Source: an uncultured Phocaeicola sp. (GTDB lineage: Bacteria > Bacteroidota > Bacteroidia > Bacteroidales > Bacteroidaceae). From it: a stretch of DNA of 64,000 nt. The translations under genes and the position numbers were made by a program. Of the stretch, positions 60,206 through 64,000 are shown in pieces (the first letter of the stretch is position 1; each line of letters begins with the position of its first letter). Location: positions 101,188 through 165,187 of the forward strand of contig CALUJA010000005.1 in NCBI GenBank assembly GCA_944320845.1, given 5' to 3'. The notes below the pieces were generated by a model. The model did not search any database. It was not told the origin of the DNA and saw only the letters and a program-made list of their open reading frames with translations.

Positions 60206-60223
60206 TGCAAAAGTACAAAAAAT
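60206..60223 (-). promoter_or_regulatory. -7 box / att-core-like site before the RT cargo
   Basis: Read leftward: ATTTTTTGTACTTTTGCA. It contains TACTTTTG, a full -7 box for the secreted-protein gene, and GTACTTTTGC, which fits GTANNTTTGC. It differs at one base from 56939-56956. The T-run also closes the mob terminator. Confidence 0.5.
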
Positions 60224-60250
60224 CCGTGATACGGCATTCCATTATCACGG
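60217..60250 (-). terminator. terminator of the MobV relaxase gene
   Basis: CCGTGATA (60224-60231) pairs with TATCACGG (60243-60250) around an 11-base loop; six T residues follow in the leftward transcript. Confidence 0.75.
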
Positions 60251-60263
60251 ACTTTATTTTGAT

Positions 60264-61571
60264 TTACAATCTAATACCTTTATCCTGTTTTCTCGTAGGC
60301 ACTCCCAATGCTTTCATAAACTCGTCTTTCTTTCGCCTGAACCAACTAACATGTGAAACACCGTCTATCTTGAAATTGAAGTTTCCATCTTTATCTTCTT
60401 TAAGTGAACATATCGTTTTGTCTGCCCTGAAATGTTGGTTAAACTCTCGCGAATACAGTTCGCCTTTAATGGAAACATCCTTGAATGTGCATAGTTTCCT
60501 AATGACGGCATCTCCAAAGTTCAGCGTATCACGCAAGAACTTAATTATCGGCATCAGCTTTTCCACATAGGGGAAGTAGCGTTTGACAAAATCCGTAAAC
60601 TCCGACAGCTTGCGGTGCTGTTGCTCGTAAGCGTTTCTTATCTCCTGTATCTGTTCGGCCTGTTGCCGTTCCCGTTGTCGGGCTTCGTATTCAAGCTCAA
60701 GGATACGGTCTTGCAAGTCCTCGTTCCTGCGTTCCAATGATTTCATCTTACCGCTGCCGAAAAGAGAACCCACACTGCTTGCAAGGGCGGTTGCCGTATC
60801 GGTGGCTGCGCTTTTGAGCTTGTCGGTGCGGATTTCCGCTTTTACCTGTTTCAGTTCCTCCTGCGCCTCGGCTTTCTTCTCCTGTAACAGTCTGGTTTCG
60901 GTTTCAAGGGTTTCATTTTTCTTTTTCAAGTCCCGATAATACTGCATGGTGGTAGTGTGCCGTGCTTCCGAGCCCCGTACCCCACGTTGCAATCCGTATT
61001 TCGTCATCACCCTTGCGTAATTGTCGTGGTAGGCAATCAGGGTCTGACGGTTGAACAGGTCATCGGCACACAAACGGACGGAATTTGTTTTCTTGCGGTA
61101 CTTGCGCTTACCGTCCGTCTGTTCTTTCTTGGCTTTGCGCCTTTCACCCGTCACGATAGGAACAACGGCTGCGTGGATGTGCGGAGTCTTCTCGTCCATG
61201 TGCAGATGGGCGGCAACCACATTGTCTTTGCCGAATGTGGCTTGCAGCCATTGGATGCTGTCGTTGCACCATTCGTCGAGCTTTCCTTTTTCCTGTATGT
61301 TCATCATGTCCTCGTGCGTACCCGACAAAACCACCCGAACGACACGGACTTGGTCGTGTGTGATTTTCCGTCTGATGCCTGCCGTGTTCAGCCTGTGGGC
61401 AATCGCTTCATCCCTGCCGTGAACGCCATCGGGGTATTCGACAAGCACCCTGTTCAGATGTGTCCTTGTCGGGTCTGCGTTTTTAGGTATTATCTTTCTC
61501 TCTATATGGTCGGACTGCGTGGTGTCCGATGTACCCTTTGCTTTCTTAATGTCCAATGAAAAATATCCCAT
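60264..61571 (-). CDS. MobV-family relaxase (Mob/Pre)
   Basis: 435 residues. The DNA-nicking relaxase starts conjugative transfer of the element when a helper supplies the mating pore. The N-terminal half has the MobV motifs, including NRVLVEYPDGVHGRDEAI-type sequence and the metal-binding HLHMDEKTPHIHAAVVP. Residues about 225-330 form a long coiled coil, and the C-terminal part is specific to Bacteroides mobilizable elements. A candidate oriT lies 170 bp upstream and a terminator directly downstream. Confidence 0.92.
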   Translation of the reverse strand: MGYFSLDIKKAKGTSDTTQSDHIERKIIPKNADPTRTHLNRVLVEYPDGVHGRDEAIAHRLNTAGIRRKITHDQVRVVRVVLSGTHEDMMNIQEKGKLDEWCNDSIQWLQATFGKDNVVAAHLHMDEKTPHIHAAVVPIVTGERRKAKKEQTDGKRKYRKKTNSVRLCADDLFNRQTLIAYHDNYARVMTKYGLQRGVRGSEARHTTTMQYYRDLKKKNETLETETRLLQEKKAEAQEELKQVKAEIRTDKLKSAATDTATALASSVGSLFGSGKMKSLERRNEDLQDRILELEYEARQRERQQAEQIQEIRNAYEQQHRKLSEFTDFVKRYFPYVEKLMPIIKFLRDTLNFGDAVIRKLCTFKDVSIKGELYSREFNQHFRADKTICSLKEDKDGNFNFKIDGVSHVSWFRRKKDEFMKALGVPTRKQDKGIRL

Positions 61572-61715
61572 ATCATTACTGTTTTTGCGGTTATCGTTAT
61601 GTTTCTTCTCTCTGCCTGTGGCATCGGCTCACAGGGTTTATTATGCAAATGAACCCTTGCTGCACTCGGCATAATCCAAACGAGTTTGGCTTCTGCTCTC
61701 GTTTGCACAGGGTTT

Positions 61716-61788
61716 CCAAAGGGATTTCCCTTTGGCTCGATAGGGTGTTTTTAGCGTTACGGAGTAATGCGTGAAGAAAACGCCCTAT
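61716..61788. other. candidate oriT of the mobilizable element
   Basis: Directly upstream of the relaxase gene. A perfect palindrome, CCAAAGGGA/TCCCTTTGG (61716-61724, 61727-61735), is followed by nested repeats: ATAGGGTGTTTT (61740-61751) with AAAACGCCCTAT (61777-61788), 11 of 12 pairs, enclosing GCGTTAC/GTAATGC (61754-61760, 61764-61770). The 267-bp gap has no credible gene. A nick site cannot be assigned by eye. Confidence 0.5.
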
Positions 61789-61838
61789 TGAGCTATGGTA
61801 TTTCTGTCTAAATACCTTTGGGAAAGCGAACGTGCATA

Positions 61839-62810
61839 TTACAGTTGAAATTCCCCTTTCTTTTTCGGTGGCTGCATCATCCGCCTTGCGGATTGAACTT
61901 GCTTCTTCTCCTTTATCGGCTCTGCCGATTGGGACAAGGGCTTACCGCACAGGTAGTCGTTCAAGTCCTTATACTCACGATAGTACATTGACTTGTCAAG
62001 CAGCCGTTCCCCAAACTTCTCTTTCAGCTTCTTGCAAGTGTTCCGTCCTGCCGTGTCGTTGTCAAGGAAACAGCCGACTTGGGTGTAGGTCTCCAATATG
62101 CTTTCCGCTTTTGCAAGATTGGAAACGGAGTTCAATATGATATAGTCCTGTGTGTCCAATCGCGGGTGTTGCGGATTGTTTTCTACTCGGATGGTAAGGA
62201 ATGAAAGGTAATCCATGAACCCCTCGAACAGGTAACACATACATCGTTGTCCGCCCTGCTGTCGGATATGGGTGATGTCTTTCGGGGCGACACATCCCTT
62301 GAAGTATCTGTTGCGCACTTCATATCCTCCTGCCATGTTCGGAAAGCCGATGGCAAAATAGGGTTTGTCGGCATTCATAAACCGAAGCTCCCTGCATTCT
62401 CTTTTGGCAAGTCCGATGTTTATTCCCCTTTCTTGCAGATAGGCTATAAGAGCAGGGGAGGACAATTCTCCAACCTTTAATCCCTGATAAGTACGATTGT
62501 CGGAATGCTGTCTGCCAAAAGAGAACGATGCAGGGCGGATGTATGCTGTCCGCTCCTCTATGCGTCTCAACAGATAGGCTACATCTTCCGAACGGTAGAG
62601 TTCCGCTGCCAATGCGAGGATGTTTCCGCCTTTGCCGATGCCGAAGTCATACCATTTTTCAAGCTCGGTGTTTACCTTGAACGATGCGTCCGTTTCTTCC
62701 CGTAACGGTGATTTGTACCACAGATTCCTGCCTTGTTGCTTTACAGGCGTATAGCCCAGACTTTGCAGATAGTCTGCCAGTTTGATTTGCTTTACATCTT
62801 GGATTGTCAT
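61839..62810 (-). CDS. Toprim-domain primase of the mobile element
   Basis: 323 residues. The N-terminal CHC2-like domain (1-80; LADYLQSLGYTPVKQQGRNL, WYDFGIGKGGNILALA) has lost the zinc ligands. The Toprim domain (about 195-290) keeps its acidic residues in CYLFEGFMDYLSF and CFLDNDTAGRNTCKKL. Such proteins prime replication of the transferred strand of Bacteroides mobilizable elements. Its start codon overlaps (ATGA) the stop of a possible small gene. Confidence 0.88.
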   Translation of the reverse strand: MTIQDVKQIKLADYLQSLGYTPVKQQGRNLWYKSPLREETDASFKVNTELEKWYDFGIGKGGNILALAAELYRSEDVAYLLRRIEERTAYIRPASFSFGRQHSDNRTYQGLKVGELSSPALIAYLQERGINIGLAKRECRELRFMNADKPYFAIGFPNMAGGYEVRNRYFKGCVAPKDITHIRQQGGQRCMCYLFEGFMDYLSFLTIRVENNPQHPRLDTQDYIILNSVSNLAKAESILETYTQVGCFLDNDTAGRNTCKKLKEKFGERLLDKSMYYREYKDLNDYLCGKPLSQSAEPIKEKKQVQSARRMMQPPKKKGEFQL

Positions 62811-63040
62811 ATTACATACGGTTTTGAAGTTGATGAAAATTTGTTGATTTGATGAACTGTTGATGTAATATGTTTATATACAGACCTGTAAACTTTCAAC
62901 ATCTTCTCAACAAACCGCTCGCCAAAAGAGAAATCCACAAACGGGTGTCGGTGGTCTCTCAACTTCTCTTTTGGCTTGTTGAGATTTTGTTGAGAATGTA
63001 TATCGTTTATTGTCAGTGTATTTATACCCATATTCAACAA
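62807..63040 (-). CDS. possible small protein, or non-coding origin region
   Basis: An open frame of 77 residues between the helicase and primase genes, sharing ATGA with the primase start. The translation (starts MLNMGINTLTIND) is not recognised, and the DNA is dominated by repeats that explain its odd composition. Translation coupling is the only support. Confidence 0.3.
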   Translation of the reverse strand: MLNMGINTLTINDIHSQQNLNKPKEKLRDHRHPFVDFSFGERFVEKMLKVYRSVYKHITSTVHQINKFSSTSKPYVI

Positions 63041-63055
63041 TTCAACAGAAAAATG
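62815..63055. repeat. iteron-like repeats and nested hairpin (candidate replication origin)
   Basis: The motif TCAACA/TGTTGA recurs about eight times in both directions (clusters at 62826-62863, 62897-62912, 62976-62995 and 63032-63050). The middle holds a hairpin: CTCAACAA (62906-62913) and GCCAAAAGAGAA (62921-62932) pair with TTCTCTTTTGGC (62964-62975) and TTGTTGAG (62976-62983). Its position between helicase and primase genes suits an origin used after excision. Confidence 0.45.
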
Positions 63056-63061
63056 ATAGTA

Positions 63062-64000
63062 TTACAGGGATTCGAGTTGCTTCCTTGTGACGGTGTAGAA
63101 GCGTCCCACCCTCTTTATCGGCTCATAGTGACAACTTCTGTTGTAATTGCCCTGATAGGTGGTGTAGGTAAGCCCGTTTGGTGCAGGTGTTAGTTTCCAG
63201 CACTCCTGCACCACCTTACGCACTTGGTGCTTTTCCGCCTTTACCTGCGAGTGCACCAGCAGTACGACAAGGTCGTTAAGGCAGAATGAAACGCTATCCA
63301 CATCCATTGCAACCATAATGTCAAGCAGCAGTTCCGACATCTCTATCTCCAGCCGATTGCGGTTGCTACGGATAATCTTCTGCAAGGCTTCTGTATGCAG
63401 CAATGTGGGGTTGAACCACATCCGGCTTTCCTTTTCGGTGGACAGTTTTCTGTGTTGCAGGAAATGGAGAAAGGCGGGTATCTCCGCTTTCAGCTTTTGC
63501 AGGAAGTCGGTATCATCGGACTGCAAGCGGTCTATCTTGCGCACCCAATAGCGTGTTTCCCCTGCGTCTATGATTACGGGCAGATGCTCGTTGTTGGAAC
63601 ACAGCACGAATTTGGCGAAGAACGCAATCTCATCACGGTCTTTGCCTTTGGCTTCCACCTTATAGGAAAGTGTGGTGCTGAGGTTCTTCAACCGCTCGCT
63701 ATCCTCCCTGCGGTTGAGCAGCACCTCATCCACCACGATAAGGAGCTTGCCAGCCCAGTCGGAATTGAACTGGCTGCGGAAATCCTCGTTGGTGTTGAAA
63801 GTCACATTGTTCTGAAAAAGGGCTTTCAGAAAGTTCAGGAAGGTGCTTTTGCCCGTGTTGCGTTCTTCCGACACCAACAGCAGGATAGGCAACTTCTGAA
63901 TCGGTTGCAGGTAAAGTAGTTGTAGATAGTCCATCCCCAACTCGTATTGTTCCCCGAAGATGTGCCGTACCAAAGATTGGATATGCGATAAATCGCCCTC
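63062..64000 (-). CDS. SF3/DUF5906-type helicase ATPase, 5' end outside the window
   Basis: The frame is open to the window edge, so the start and the N-terminal domain are missing. Visible are Walker A SEERNTGKSTFLNFLKA, Walker B KLLIVVDEVLL, and the SF3-like sensor FVLCSNNEHLPVIID with the arginine finger region GETRYWVRKID. The C-terminal part has a winged-helix flavour (HQVRKVVQECWKLTPAPNGL). Full-length homologues join a VirE- or primase-like N-terminus to this ATPase and drive replication of mobilizable elements. Confidence 0.85.
   Translation of the reverse strand, partial: EGDLSHIQSLVRHIFGEQYELGMDYLQLLYLQPIQKLPILLLVSEERNTGKSTFLNFLKALFQNNVTFNTNEDFRSQFNSDWAGKLLIVVDEVLLNRREDSERLKNLSTTLSYKVEAKGKDRDEIAFFAKFVLCSNNEHLPVIIDAGETRYWVRKIDRLQSDDTDFLQKLKAEIPAFLHFLQHRKLSTEKESRMWFNPTLLHTEALQKIIRSNRNRLEIEMSELLLDIMVAMDVDSVSFCLNDLVVLLVHSQVKAEKHQVRKVVQECWKLTPAPNGLTYTTYQGNYNRSCHYEPIKRVGRFYTVTRKQLESL

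Noticed and set aside
61502-61708. 68-codon frame overlapping the start of the relaxase gene
   Set aside because: It overlaps the relaxase coding start and the inter-genic region before the candidate oriT, and has no recognisable sequence features.

Overview
The window looks like chromosome from a gut Bacteroidales bacterium (Bacteroides or Phocaeicola type). The support is direct: two SusC/SusD pairs, an ECF sigma/FecR pair feeding one of them, DUF5020, DUF3822 and DUF1349 families, and many copies of the Bacteroidetes promoter (TTTG, about 19-21 bp, then TAnnTTTG) instead of a -35/-10 pair. Most of the window is GC-balanced housekeeping or glycan-use sequence. Two stretches (about 34.5-39.1 kb and 56.9 kb to the end) are visibly AT-richer and look acquired.

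Layout. 0-11.4 kb: aldo/keto reductase, hexuronate-type MFS carrier, purine permease with a DUF5020 outer-membrane partner, a lipoprotein, a RecD-like helicase, a pilin-like protein with DUF3822 and RsmD, and cardiolipin synthase. 11.5-18.9 kb: a GH43 gene divergent from a SusC/SusD pair. The 0.8 kb between them holds a palindromic element and a 16-bp inverted repeat that encloses a promoter, which looks like an invertible switch. 18.9-34.5 kb: housekeeping (FabI, RsmI-like methyltransferase, LipA, DPP IV, a TonB-C protein, Skp/OmpH, PepD, a LuxR-type regulator, M20 peptidase, AroC). 34.9-39.1 kb: a low-GC island with a helicase IV (HelD)-like protein, a lipoprotein and a 116-bp nested cruciform. 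39.2-44.4 kb: TPM and LemA proteins, LepA, and an AspT/YidE-type carrier.

44.4-56.7 kb is one complete polysaccharide utilisation locus: ECF sigma, FecR anti-sigma, a SusC with an N-terminal STN signalling domain, SusD, a GH63 lipoprotein and a GH2 beta-galactosidase. The expected logic is that substrate in SusC releases the sigma factor through FecR, and the SusD/SusC pair imports the glycan that the two hydrolases trim. The locus closes with a strong hairpin terminator at about 56.8 kb.

56.9-64.0 kb is part of a mobilizable element, all on the minus strand: an SF3-type helicase (cut by the window end), an iteron-like repeat region, a Toprim primase, a candidate oriT, a MobV relaxase, and a cargo of a secreted protein, a lipoprotein and a stand-alone reverse transcriptase. 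The reverse-transcriptase cargo and the repeats marking the island borders are the least explained parts of the window. No tRNA, rRNA or CRISPR array was seen.
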